The notes beneath the pieces were generated by a model that saw only the letters and a program-made list of their open reading frames with translations, ran no database searches and was not told where the DNA came from. Made by a program: the position numbers and the translations under genes. 64,000 nucleotides of DNA from an uncultured Pelagibacteraceae bacterium (lineage in GTDB: Bacteria; Pseudomonadota; Alphaproteobacteria; Pelagibacterales; Pelagibacteraceae). The stretch lies in NCBI GenBank assembly GCA_902567765.1, contig CACFNI010000003.1, forward strand, positions 1 through 64,000, read 5' to 3'. This document shows, piece by piece, positions 9,797-19,134 of this stretch (positions are counted from its first letter, which is position 1; each line of letters starts with the position of its first letter).

Positions 9797-10496
9797 CAGC
9801 CAATCCTACTATAGTTAATACTCCATTAACTTTTATCGCACCGGTTGTATCTCCTTTTACCACTTTTATTGATTCCTTGTCAAAATTAAGCATCTTTTTA
9901 GACATAGAAAGCGATCTTTTAAACTTAATGTAGCCCAAGAAATTGCCAGTAATCTCAAAATTAACTGGAATTGAGTAATATGCCATGTTTCCAGCTGATT
10001 TCTTTTTACTTTTCTTTTTCTTCTTTTTCTTCTTCTTCTTTTTTTTCTTCTTTTTCTTCTTATCAGTTGTTTCTTCTAAAATATCAGATCTGTAGACAGC
10101 TTTTGGTGGTTTTTTCTCTATTTTTGAAATTACCAAGTCATTAATGCCCGCAAAGTAACTTAAGGTTTCGTATAATCCCTCAACTTCCGCTTTTGTATGA
10201 AATAAAGTTGAATACTCATCGTACCTCGGTTTTAATTTTTTAATTTTATTCTTTTTTGACTTAATTTGTTTTACGAATTTAGCAGTCTGCTCTTTTTTTT
10301 TATTCATATCTTCTATCTGCTTTTTCTTTTTTTCAACTATCGGATCTAAAATTGCATAATAAATAATTAAAAATATAATTATCGCCCCAACTGAGATACC
10401 AACTTTAATTAAAGTTTTTCTATCAGCTAGTTGAAGAACTTTTTCCTTTAAGTCCTGTAAGTTAATATTTTTGAGATCTATATTTTTTAAGTCCAT
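9786..10496 (-). CDS. PilO-like pilus assembly protein with poly-Lys tract
   Basis: Single TM then coiled coil, then C-terminal ferredoxin-like segment YYSIPVNFEITGNFLGYIKFKRSLS; position between PilMN and PilP. Confidence 0.75.
   Translation of the reverse strand: MDLKNIDLKNINLQDLKEKVLQLADRKTLIKVGISVGAIIIFLIIYYAILDPIVEKKKKQIEDMNKKKEQTAKFVKQIKSKKNKIKKLKPRYDEYSTLFHTKAEVEGLYETLSYFAGINDLVISKIEKKPPKAVYRSDILEETTDKKKKKKKKKKKKKKKKKSKKKSAGNMAYYSIPVNFEITGNFLGYIKFKRSLSMSKKMLNFDKESIKVVKGDTTGAIKVNGVLTIVGLADEF
10011..10061 (-). repeat. 17-codon poly-lysine tract (mixed AAA/AAG)
   Basis: Direct codon count on the minus strand: 17 consecutive Lys codons, then S and KKK. Confidence 0.95.
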
Positions 10497-10504
10497 ATTA
10501 AAAC

Positions 10505-12907
10505 CTATGTTTTGCTCTTACCTTTTGGATCAATTAATACAAAAACTCTAAATCCTTTCATTGTAATTCCACTCTTTGATCTTTTTGGAAGTTTCATCGA
10601 TGATAGTGATGCTTGCTTAATATATTTTTGACCACTTAAATTTTTTATAAATTTTAATATATCTTGATCACTTGCTGCTACACCTTGAATTGTAACCTTT
10701 GTTTTTCCATTATAATCAACTTTGTCAAATCTTACTCTTTTTGGAACACTTGCTGCAATTTGTGCCAATATTCTATAACTCAAATCTTTATTTGATTTAA
10801 GACTATTACTTAATTTTAAAGTTGTTTCAATTAAGCTTAATTCTTTGCCTATTGCTTTATTTTCCTTTTTTTTCAAAGCATGTGTTTTCTTTACCTTTTC
10901 ATAGTTAGCAAGTTTCTTATTATAAGAATGAATATTCCAAAAAGACAGTGCAAACATGATAAGATAAATTCCAACAACTCCACCAACAAATCCTTTAAAA
11001 GCAAAATTTGAGATTGCTTTCATTTTTTTCTGCTTGACCATGCCTTTTCTATTAGGAAGTAAATTTATGTTTTTAACCGCAGTTACAAACTTATAATAGC
11101 CAAAAACATCTAACTTCCTAAAAGCCAAACCAATTACAGTAGAAAGATATGATCGATTTTGTAAATTTACTGATTGATCAAGTTGTTGAGGTATTTTCAA
11201 TCCATCAATTGGATCAAAAGTTTTAAAACCAACATTAACTAAATTAGTTCTAAAGATTGATAAATAATCTTCAATATTTTCTAAATCAGAAACAACTTTT
11301 ATGTTTCTAATTCTTTTTTCATATTTTGTTTCAAAATCCTGTACAGCTTGTTTAACTTGTGTAACAAATCTTCTAACTAAGCCCTCTTTCTCTTCTTGAA
11401 CTTGTGATGATTTTAATATTTGTCTATCTTGTCCTCTTAAAAAAATATCAGTAATAATTGGATTATTATCATATAAGATCATTAGATAATTTTCATCTAA
11501 ACCAAATTCTAAAACAGCTGTTAAATTTGCATCCTCAGCTTTTTGAGAAATCTGATTAATTTGGTCTACTGCAGATTTTAATGCAAAACATTTTACGTCA
11601 ATTATAACTGGATTAAGTCCGCTTGATTTTATAATAGAAGTATAACTATTGATGTCAGATAGTTTTGACGCAACAAATAAAATATCCATAGTATTTTCTT
11701 TTTGATTTCTATTTATTACTTGATGAAATATTGAATAATCATCTAAATTATCAGTTAATTGAACAAGATTTTCCCAAAGAGAATTGGTTTCAATTGCCTT
11801 TTGCAATTCCTCATCCTTCATAAGAGGTGCTGTCACTACTCTTATGATTGCACTTGTAACAGGTATCGCAATTGCAGCATTTGGAGTTTTGATTTTCGAT
11901 TTTTGAAGGGCAATTGTCAATTCAGCTCCAAGTTTTTCAGAATTTTCCAAAACAACTGAATCTTCAGGCAGGTCTACTTTATGAATATAAAATTTTTCTA
12001 ATACCCATTGATTTGCTTTGTTAGAAGCAACTTGTGCTAATCTAATTTCTTTATTTGTTATTTCTACTCCAAGTATTTCTTCACCTTGTGCAGAAGATTT
12101 TCCCAATTTTGATTTAAAAAAATTGTCTAACTTGTTTTTAAAATTATTTGCCCCACCACTAGATGCTTTTGGCATTTTGAGACCACTTGCAAAAGATGGT
12201 TTTTTTAATTTTATATTTTTAAATTTATCTAATAAACTAGAAATAGATTTTTTACTTTCTGTAGATTCTTTATTATCGCTCACATTAATTTGTGGCTTTT
12301 GATTATTTTCGTTTTCAACTGAGCTTACAACTGGTTTTGGTGTTTCTGCTACAGGAGGTGTAATTGGTGCTGGGGGAGCTTCTGCCACCGGAGCAGAAGT
12401 TGCACTCGAGCTAGTCGCTGAAGTCTGGCCTGATAAATCTTGAGTTTCTTCTGTTTTTGAAGGTTCTTTTTCTTTATTTGCATGAACATCATCAAACCAT
12501 TTTTCTAAAATAGGAATTGCATCTTCTAAATTTTGTGTACCTGATGAAGAAATTTTTTGTTTTCCATCAATATAAAGCCTTCCAACCCAATTTTTTGATT
12601 TAAGCTCGCCCTTATATTTATCTTGTCTTACATATATATGTAATCTTCCATCTTTTTTATGAATTACCTCATGCTCTTTTTTCTCTTCCTGCTTTTTTTC
12701 TTCATTTTTGGGGGCTTCTGGAGTTTGAACTTCTTCATTTATTTCATTTGGAGTAGATTGGTCAACACTTATGTATGATTCACTTCCAGATTGTAATTCA
12801 TCATTACTTTTTGGATTTTGATTTACATCTTCCGATTGATTCTTCTGATTATCATCAGAACCTTGATCGTCAACCTTATCTATTTTATCTTTTTCGTCTT
12901 CACTCAT
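10505..12907 (-). CDS. PilM-PilN fusion protein with extra N-terminal region
   Basis: PilM-like GEEILGVEITNKEIRLAQVASNK...AIAIPVTSAIIRVV; PilN-like NINLLPNRKGMV...TM...LAQIAASVPKRVRFDKVDYNGKTKVTIQGVA, in one uninterrupted ORF. Confidence 0.82.
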   Translation of the reverse strand: MSEDEKDKIDKVDDQGSDDNQKNQSEDVNQNPKSNDELQSGSESYISVDQSTPNEINEEVQTPEAPKNEEKKQEEKKEHEVIHKKDGRLHIYVRQDKYKGELKSKNWVGRLYIDGKQKISSSGTQNLEDAIPILEKWFDDVHANKEKEPSKTEETQDLSGQTSATSSSATSAPVAEAPPAPITPPVAETPKPVVSSVENENNQKPQINVSDNKESTESKKSISSLLDKFKNIKLKKPSFASGLKMPKASSGGANNFKNKLDNFFKSKLGKSSAQGEEILGVEITNKEIRLAQVASNKANQWVLEKFYIHKVDLPEDSVVLENSEKLGAELTIALQKSKIKTPNAAIAIPVTSAIIRVVTAPLMKDEELQKAIETNSLWENLVQLTDNLDDYSIFHQVINRNQKENTMDILFVASKLSDINSYTSIIKSSGLNPVIIDVKCFALKSAVDQINQISQKAEDANLTAVLEFGLDENYLMILYDNNPIITDIFLRGQDRQILKSSQVQEEKEGLVRRFVTQVKQAVQDFETKYEKRIRNIKVVSDLENIEDYLSIFRTNLVNVGFKTFDPIDGLKIPQQLDQSVNLQNRSYLSTVIGLAFRKLDVFGYYKFVTAVKNINLLPNRKGMVKQKKMKAISNFAFKGFVGGVVGIYLIMFALSFWNIHSYNKKLANYEKVKKTHALKKKENKAIGKELSLIETTLKLSNSLKSNKDLSYRILAQIAASVPKRVRFDKVDYNGKTKVTIQGVAASDQDILKFIKNLSGQKYIKQASLSSMKLPKRSKSGITMKGFRVFVLIDPKGKSKT

Positions 12908-13113
12908 AAAAAATTAATTTATTCTCTAACACAATATTACGAATCTCTAACACAATTTAGATAAATGTCTAACACAAAATTAAAAGTTGTATGCTCATTT
13001 TAGGTCATATGCATAAAATATTAAGTAAAATCAACAATTATTAATTATTAAAATATTTTGGATAAGTTTATGAAAATAATTTTAAAATTTAATTTCTCTA
13101 ACACAAAAAATAA

Positions 13114-13156
13114 AAACTCTAACACAATGATAAAATTTACGTTTGTGTTAGAGTTT
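13114..13156. repeat. Inverted repeat, 14-bp perfect arms
   Basis: AAACTCTAACACAA (13114-13127) and TTGTGTTAGAGTTT (13143-13156), 15-nt spacer. Confidence 0.92.
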
Positions 13157-13213
13157 ATATGAAAAAAAAAAATTTTTAAAAGTCAATAAAATCAACAATT
13201 TTTGCGATTTCAA

Positions 13214-13224
13214 CCTAAAGTAGG
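13214..13224. promoter_or_regulatory. CCTA-N3-TAGG palindrome
   Basis: AACCTAAAGTAGGTA; near-identical to a site in the HTH gene promoter at 15254-15264. Confidence 0.6.
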
Positions 13225-13439
13225 TATTTTGTGTTAGAGTACGAAGTTTTTGTGTTAGAGAATAAAAATATTTTTAAAAAAATAAAATTCTACCTTCCAA
13301 TCATATAAAAAATTAATAAATTTTCGAAAAAAAGATAAAATTTAGGGTTGTATTTTGGAAAAAAGTTTAATTTTTTAAATTTTTATAAAATTTTCAACTA
13401 AATATAGAAAACTTATTAAAAATTTTTAATTTTTTTTAA

Positions 13440-14681
13440 TTATACGTTCTTTACTGAAAGCATTAATAAAAAACCAATAATAAAAAAAAGTGAAACAGAT
13501 AAGAAACCAATTCTTTGTGAATACAAGTAAGTTAAAGTTCCTACCATTAAAGGTCCCGCAAAAGCAGTAACTCTTCCAGAGAAACTAAACAAACCAAAAC
13601 CTTTTCCTAAATCTGTTTTAGATAATAGTTTTGTCATCATTACACGGCTTGCGCTTTGAATAGAGCCTATAAAAAAAGAAATTACCATTACATTGTAAAA
13701 AAATTCACTTTTTGTTTGTGCAATCATTGATCCATAAACAACTGTGCATGTTAATACAACAATACAAAATAAAATAATTGTTTTAGAAGAAAATTTATCA
13801 TTTAAGTATCCCCCGATTAAAACTCCAGCGAATGCAACAATGTTTCCTGCGATTGCAAGTTTTAATAAATCACTTGAATTAAAATTAAAAACTCCAGAAG
13901 CATAAACACCTCCACCTGCAATCAATACAATTAATGCATCAGAATAAATCATTCTTGCTAAAAGAAACTTTCCAACTGATGTAAATTTATTTTTCCAAAT
14001 TATTTCAATAATTTTCTTTGCTACTGGTGTTGTGTCATTATTTTCTTCATAAGATATTTTTTTTTTAAAATAACTCATCATTGGTAAAGAAAAAATAAAA
14101 AACCAAAACGCAACAATCAATGGAATGAATCTTATGTGTTCAAAATTATTTTTATCTAAGCCGAAAGGAATTGTTTTAGGTAAAATAAAAAAATATAAAA
14201 CTAATAAAAGTATTGGTATCGATCCAATGTAACCTAATGCAAATGCAAATCCAGATGTTTTTCCAATATTGTTTTCATCTGAACATTTTTTTAATAACGA
14301 ATTGTAAAATATTGTTCCAACTTCATAACAGTAGTTTGAAATAAAAAAAATAATTAAAGTAAATAAAATATAATTTGGGTTTGGTTTTGAAAACCAAAAC
14401 AAACAAGTTGTTAGAATACAAAGTAAAGTAAATATTTGTAAGAAATTTATTTTTCCTTTAGGTTTTTTGTCAGCTATCGCCCCAATGAACGGTCCTGTTA
14501 ACGCAATCATAATTCCACAAAGTCCTGCAGTCCATTGCCAGTACGCTGCACCCAGTTGTGCGTTACCAACAATTTGATTTGCAAAGTAAGTTGAAGTTAC
14601 AAATGTTATAATGATCATTGTATACGCAGAATTTGCTAAATCATACAGTCCATAAAAAAATTTACTCATTTTATTTATCAA
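13440..14681 (-). CDS. MFS transporter (UMF1/Atg22-like)
   Basis: About 12 TM; YGLYDLANSAYTMIIITFVTSTYF, GPFIGAIADKKPKGK. Confidence 0.8.
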   Translation of the reverse strand: MINKMSKFFYGLYDLANSAYTMIIITFVTSTYFANQIVGNAQLGAAYWQWTAGLCGIMIALTGPFIGAIADKKPKGKINFLQIFTLLCILTTCLFWFSKPNPNYILFTLIIFFISNYCYEVGTIFYNSLLKKCSDENNIGKTSGFAFALGYIGSIPILLLVLYFFILPKTIPFGLDKNNFEHIRFIPLIVAFWFFIFSLPMMSYFKKKISYEENNDTTPVAKKIIEIIWKNKFTSVGKFLLARMIYSDALIVLIAGGGVYASGVFNFNSSDLLKLAIAGNIVAFAGVLIGGYLNDKFSSKTIILFCIVVLTCTVVYGSMIAQTKSEFFYNVMVISFFIGSIQSASRVMMTKLLSKTDLGKGFGLFSFSGRVTAFAGPLMVGTLTYLYSQRIGFLSVSLFFIIGFLLMLSVKNV

Positions 14682-15216
14682 ACTCCAATAATGTTTTTAA
14701 TGTACCGCTCTTTTCCCACTTTTTTATCAATGAACTTAAATCTAATGTGGTTTGACTTACAAAGTCTTTATAAATAGTTTTATAAGCTGGTCCAAGTTTA
14801 ATCCCTCCATAAGTATTAAAAGTCAAAATTTCTTTTTTACTTAAAGAAATTACTTTTCTTCTTACTGTTTCTCTTGGAAGCTGTAATACTTCTGAAATAC
14901 TTGCAAAAGTTAATTTGTTAGTACTTATATTTTTTTTTTGCGTTATTCTTGTCATTTGTTCTTGTAGCTCAGCAAATGTTCTATTTCCTGATTTATTTAT
15001 TTCATAAAGGGAATGACTAACAACCACTTGGATTATTACGAAAGATTCATAGTCTACGTTTAATTTTTCACGTACTCTTGTATATAAAGAGAGAACGAAC
15101 ATCACCCAGTGATAGAAGCCCTTGGAAAATGGATGTTCCTGTTGCCTACTAGCTTTCTTTGCATCATCTAAAGAAATGACTTTGCTTTCACCTAATTTAG
15201 TTTTTTCATTACTCAT
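14671..15216 (-). CDS. HTH transcriptional regulator (start MSNEKTK chosen over the upstream ATG)
   Basis: Crp-like helix-turn-helix LTFASISEVLQLPRETVRRKVISLSKKEIL; 11-nt overlap with the downstream MFS gene suggests an operon. Confidence 0.72.
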   Translation of the reverse strand: MSNEKTKLGESKVISLDDAKKASRQQEHPFSKGFYHWVMFVLSLYTRVREKLNVDYESFVIIQVVVSHSLYEINKSGNRTFAELQEQMTRITQKKNISTNKLTFASISEVLQLPRETVRRKVISLSKKEILTFNTYGGIKLGPAYKTIYKDFVSQTTLDLSSLIKKWEKSGTLKTLLEFDK

Positions 15217-15232
15217 TATAGTTTTTATTCTC

Positions 15233-15264
15233 CCTATAGTAGGTAGAGTACAACCTAAAATAGG
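15233..15264. promoter_or_regulatory. Two CCTA-N3-TAGG palindromes 21 bp apart
   Basis: CCTATAGTAGG (15233-15243) and CCTAAAATAGG (15254-15264) in the divergent HTH/autotransporter intergenic region. Confidence 0.65.
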
Positions 15265-15318
15265 TACAATCAATCTTTTTCCCCATTATGAGTTTAATAA
15301 GCTATCATTAATAAAATT

Positions 15319-17643
15319 ATGAAGAAGTTATTATTTTTTGTTTTATTTTTTTTATCTATGAGCAATTTTGCTTGGGGAGGAGCTTGCGATGCCACATTAA
15401 GCTCTGACTCTACTAGCATGCTCAATTGTTCAAATGACGATGAGTTAACTGTTAACGAAGATGTTACTTTGTCAAGAACTGGTAATGTAGCAATCCATGG
15501 AGAGTCAAATGAAAATTTGAAAATAACAAATCACGGAACTATACAAAATAGTAAACATCATACAATTTTTCTTACATCGGGAGTTAGTCCTACTATTGAT
15601 AATAAAAGTACTGGTACAATTGAATCAGAAGGAGGATGTTGTACTATAAATTATAAAAATGTCAGTGGTACATTCACTGTTACTAATGCTGGAAGTATAA
15701 TTTCTAAAACCCACGGTACAATTGTTAATTGGGGAAGTAGTAGCGCAGAAACAAATATTATAAATTCAGGAACAATCAGAATGCGTGGAGTAAGTGTCAG
15801 TCAAAGTAATGTAAAAGCACTTTGTGCAATTTGTGCAGGAGGTTCATCTGGTACTGTAACCATTACAAACTCTGGAACAATTGAAACTATCGGAGATGAT
15901 AGACCAGCAATTTATACCAACGATGCAACTACAGCTACTATAACTAATTCAGGAACTATTTCTGGCCACGGAACTTCAAAAGATATTTTAATTGAAGACG
16001 ATGCATCAGGTACTGCTACAACTACAATCAACATCAATCGTGGAGCAACATGGAACAAAGGAATTGATTTAGGTAATACTAATTCGAAAATTGTATTAGG
16101 ATCAGATAATAATAGAGATGTAACAGTAACAATTTATAATCATGATAATTTAACAATAGAAAATAAGACAGGAACAAACGGTTTCACTTTAACAACAGAG
16201 GATTTAGATAGTGGTGGTTCTAGTAATGATGGAACCCTAACAATTTTGGGAGAAAATCTTGAAGTTGAAAAAAATAATCAAAAATATCGAGCAGAAAATA
16301 CTCTAACTAAGATGAGAGGTATATTTGGTGCAGCAAATTACTTAGGAGGACAGTGGCCAGATGAATGTACAACAGTTGATAGAAATGAAAATGATAACGA
16401 ACTTAAAAGAAAATGTAATAATAGATTTGTTAAATTATTTCATAGCTATCAAAAAAGAGATGGTGTGTATGATGGTGCATCTAGTGGAATACTTGGCATG
16501 TTAAGTCCAATAAAATGGAGAGGATATCCAATTGTCAGTAATTTTTTTGTTGGCTACTCTAATCAAGAAGGTGATTTCGATAATGGTGAGTTTTTAGGTG
16601 GAGATAATTTTATTTTAGGACTAAAAAACACTTATGAACACAAAGGAATAAGAGCTTCTTTTACTCCAATGATAGGAGTAAATGACTTAAATGTTAAAGA
16701 TTACGATACAGATAAGGTTGAAAAAAGAACCAATGACTTTCTTAGTGAGTTTGCTGCTATTAATGCGAAAATTAATAAAAAAATTGGAACAGGAGATGAA
16801 AATTATTTGAACATAAGTATTGAAAGTACTTATGGACTACAAAGATTTCCAGAATATTTATCGAAATTTACCGATGGGGATTTAAGCGTTGATGAAAGTA
16901 TTGAGCAATTATTAAGTGGAGGATTTCAAGTTTCATACACAGAGGGACTGCCAGGTAATTTCATTTTAAAACCTTATTTTGGAGCTACTTTAAATAGTAG
17001 TTTAAACGATGAGATAAAAATTACTGCAAGGAATGAAAATAGTAATGTAACAAGTTCTCAAGAAACCTGGTCAGGCTATCACGCGGGTGTTTCATTAACT
17101 AAAAAAGCTAAAGGTATAAACTTTGATTTAAATTTAATGTATGGCAACGAAGATGGCTTAATCAACCAAATTGCAGCTTTTTCAGTGACTAAATCACTTG
17201 GTATTTCAAAAGAAGAGCAAAGGTCAAGTAATAAAGATGAAAATTTAAAACTTGCGAACATTAAGATTGATGAAAATCTATTGGAATTCGGAAAGCTTAA
17301 AGAAATAAATGAACAACTAAAAAATCAAAATGCAAAATTGAAAGCTGAAAATGAGGCTCTTAAATTATTGTATACAAAAACTATTGAGGAAAACAAAACT
17401 AGTAAAAATCTGATTGTTGAACTTTTAAAGGAAAACGAAAAAATAAAACTAGAAAAAGAGATTTTTAAAAATAAACTTTTAGAAAACGAAAATAAAGAAT
17501 TAAAAAAGCAAATAGAAAATGTAGTTGATAATAGAGGGGTTAATAAATTTGCTTTATTATTATTCACTGTAATATTATTTTTACTTGCATATGGGATATC
17601 AGTTTTTATTGTTTCTATTTTTCAATATTCTTTTAAAAAATAA
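15319..17643 (+). CDS. Autotransporter-like protein with C-terminal coiled coil and TM helix
   Basis: Signal peptide; beta-helix-like repeats ITNSGTI...; barrel-like region; coiled coil LKEINEQLKNQNAKLKAENEALK...; TM FALLLFTVILFLLAYGISVFIVSIF. Confidence 0.75.
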   Translation: MKKLLFFVLFFLSMSNFAWGGACDATLSSDSTSMLNCSNDDELTVNEDVTLSRTGNVAIHGESNENLKITNHGTIQNSKHHTIFLTSGVSPTIDNKSTGTIESEGGCCTINYKNVSGTFTVTNAGSIISKTHGTIVNWGSSSAETNIINSGTIRMRGVSVSQSNVKALCAICAGGSSGTVTITNSGTIETIGDDRPAIYTNDATTATITNSGTISGHGTSKDILIEDDASGTATTTININRGATWNKGIDLGNTNSKIVLGSDNNRDVTVTIYNHDNLTIENKTGTNGFTLTTEDLDSGGSSNDGTLTILGENLEVEKNNQKYRAENTLTKMRGIFGAANYLGGQWPDECTTVDRNENDNELKRKCNNRFVKLFHSYQKRDGVYDGASSGILGMLSPIKWRGYPIVSNFFVGYSNQEGDFDNGEFLGGDNFILGLKNTYEHKGIRASFTPMIGVNDLNVKDYDTDKVEKRTNDFLSEFAAINAKINKKIGTGDENYLNISIESTYGLQRFPEYLSKFTDGDLSVDESIEQLLSGGFQVSYTEGLPGNFILKPYFGATLNSSLNDEIKITARNENSNVTSSQETWSGYHAGVSLTKKAKGINFDLNLMYGNEDGLINQIAAFSVTKSLGISKEEQRSSNKDENLKLANIKIDENLLEFGKLKEINEQLKNQNAKLKAENEALKLLYTKTIEENKTSKNLIVELLKENEKIKLEKEIFKNKLLENENKELKKQIENVVDNRGVNKFALLLFTVILFLLAYGISVFIVSIFQYSFKK

Positions 17644-17661
17644 ATTAGTTTTTATTAATTT

Positions 17662-19113
17662 ATGAAACTTTGGTTAAAAAAATATTTAATTAGAATTCTA
17701 ATTATAAATTTCTTCTCTTTGATTTATTTAATTCAAACTCCAGCTTTTGATCATGGTTTTTTTTCGGTTCAATCAATTTTTTATTCAGCTAATGTTTTCT
17801 TATTATATTTTTTTATTTTTCTTGAGGCAAAAACTTCTTTCTTTTCTATATATGGTTTGGACTTTAATTTTTATAAACTTCTTATAAATAATTTAAATAA
17901 TTTAAACTTTGAATATGTAATATATATTGCACATGAAAATATAAATATTTTTTATTTTTTATTTTTTTCTTTAGGTTCTATTATTTTTATAGAGAAAATA
18001 AATTATAATTTTGTATTAAAAAAAAATATCTTTAATACAAAAAAAATTATCGCCTCTTCTATTGTTGTTATTATTTTTATTTTAACTAATTTTAATCCAA
18101 GTCATACACATTTAACTCTTGTGGATAGATACAAACATCTAACCAATACGTGGACCTCGAATGATTTAATAGGCTATGGTGTAAAATACATTTCTCAATA
18201 TGTTGATAATAGTTTTTTTAGAAATGATAATTGGTTTAATACAGTTAAATATTCTTATCTTTATTTTGATAGTAACCCTTCAGGAAAAAGACAGCTTTCA
18301 CAGTTTGATACAAATTTAGAATTCAAAAGTTTTAAAAATTTTGGTGAAATTATAAATAAAAAAAAATACCATAACATTTATGTCATAATAAATGAATCTT
18401 ATCCTAATTTTAGAAATAAAAAACTTAAGAATAATTTATTTGAAAAAATAAAATTAGGTAATGATGATTTAATAATTCAGAATTTTAAAAAAAAATGGAA
18501 TAGGACTTTAACAACTCAAGGATCAGAAATGGAATTTTTCTGTAACAATGATGTGGATTTTGAAAAATATATTGTTAGTGAATTAAAAAATTTTATTGAA
18601 GACAATAATTGTTGGATAAATTCAATGAAAGATAAAAACTTAATATACATACATAGTTATGAAGAATATTTTTTTAATCGTATAAGATATAAAAGTTTTT
18701 TTGATAAAACTTTCTTCAAAAAGGAATTAAAAAAATTAAATTTTGAAATTTGTAATCAAAAGTATAGTGGAATATGTGATCATACAATCTTAAATAATAT
18801 GGATAAGATTGTTGAAGATAAAAAAAATAACTTTATTATTTTTTTAACTGTAAATAATCACGTTCCTGTAGAACCTGTTTATGATACTCCATATATAAAT
18901 TGTAACGAAAATTTTCCACTTAATTTAAGTGAACAGTTTTGTAAAATTTATAATAATCAAATGTTATTTAATGAGAGCATTTCTAATTTCTTAAATCGTA
19001 TGAATAAAAATGATTTATTAGTTTTATTTTCTGATACTCCACCTATGTTTGCAACTAAAAGAAGAATTCATTTTGAAGATTTAATTGATGTTTACTTTTT
19101 TTCCAAAAAATAA
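17662..19113 (+). CDS. Membrane-anchored sulfatase/phosphoethanolamine-transferase-like protein
   Basis: N-terminal TM helices then alkaline-phosphatase-superfamily-like IYVIINESYPNFRN, RTLTTQGSEMEFFC, NNFIIFLTVNNHVPVEP. Confidence 0.6.
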   Translation: MKLWLKKYLIRILIINFFSLIYLIQTPAFDHGFFSVQSIFYSANVFLLYFFIFLEAKTSFFSIYGLDFNFYKLLINNLNNLNFEYVIYIAHENINIFYFLFFSLGSIIFIEKINYNFVLKKNIFNTKKIIASSIVVIIFILTNFNPSHTHLTLVDRYKHLTNTWTSNDLIGYGVKYISQYVDNSFFRNDNWFNTVKYSYLYFDSNPSGKRQLSQFDTNLEFKSFKNFGEIINKKKYHNIYVIINESYPNFRNKKLKNNLFEKIKLGNDDLIIQNFKKKWNRTLTTQGSEMEFFCNNDVDFEKYIVSELKNFIEDNNCWINSMKDKNLIYIHSYEEYFFNRIRYKSFFDKTFFKKELKKLNFEICNQKYSGICDHTILNNMDKIVEDKKNNFIIFLTVNNHVPVEPVYDTPYINCNENFPLNLSEQFCKIYNNQMLFNESISNFLNRMNKNDLLVLFSDTPPMFATKRRIHFEDLIDVYFFSKK

Positions 19114-19134
19114 TTTTTAAACACCAATCAATTT

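Larger units (their letters stand above)
12924..13260. promoter_or_regulatory. Array of eight CTCTAACACAA motifs (5 direct, 3 inverted) upstream of the T4P operon
   Basis: Copies at 12924, 12945, 12967 (G for the first C), 13096, 13117 on +; TTGTGTTAGAG at 13143, 13229, 13250. Spacings 21, 22, 21 and 21 bp within clusters. Confidence 0.9.

Noticed and set aside
12908-13439. Repeat-rich gap as a chromosomal origin or CRISPR array
   Set aside because: No DnaA-box consensus seen, no dnaA/parAB neighbours; repeats are 11-mers in both orientations without CRISPR-length units or cas genes.
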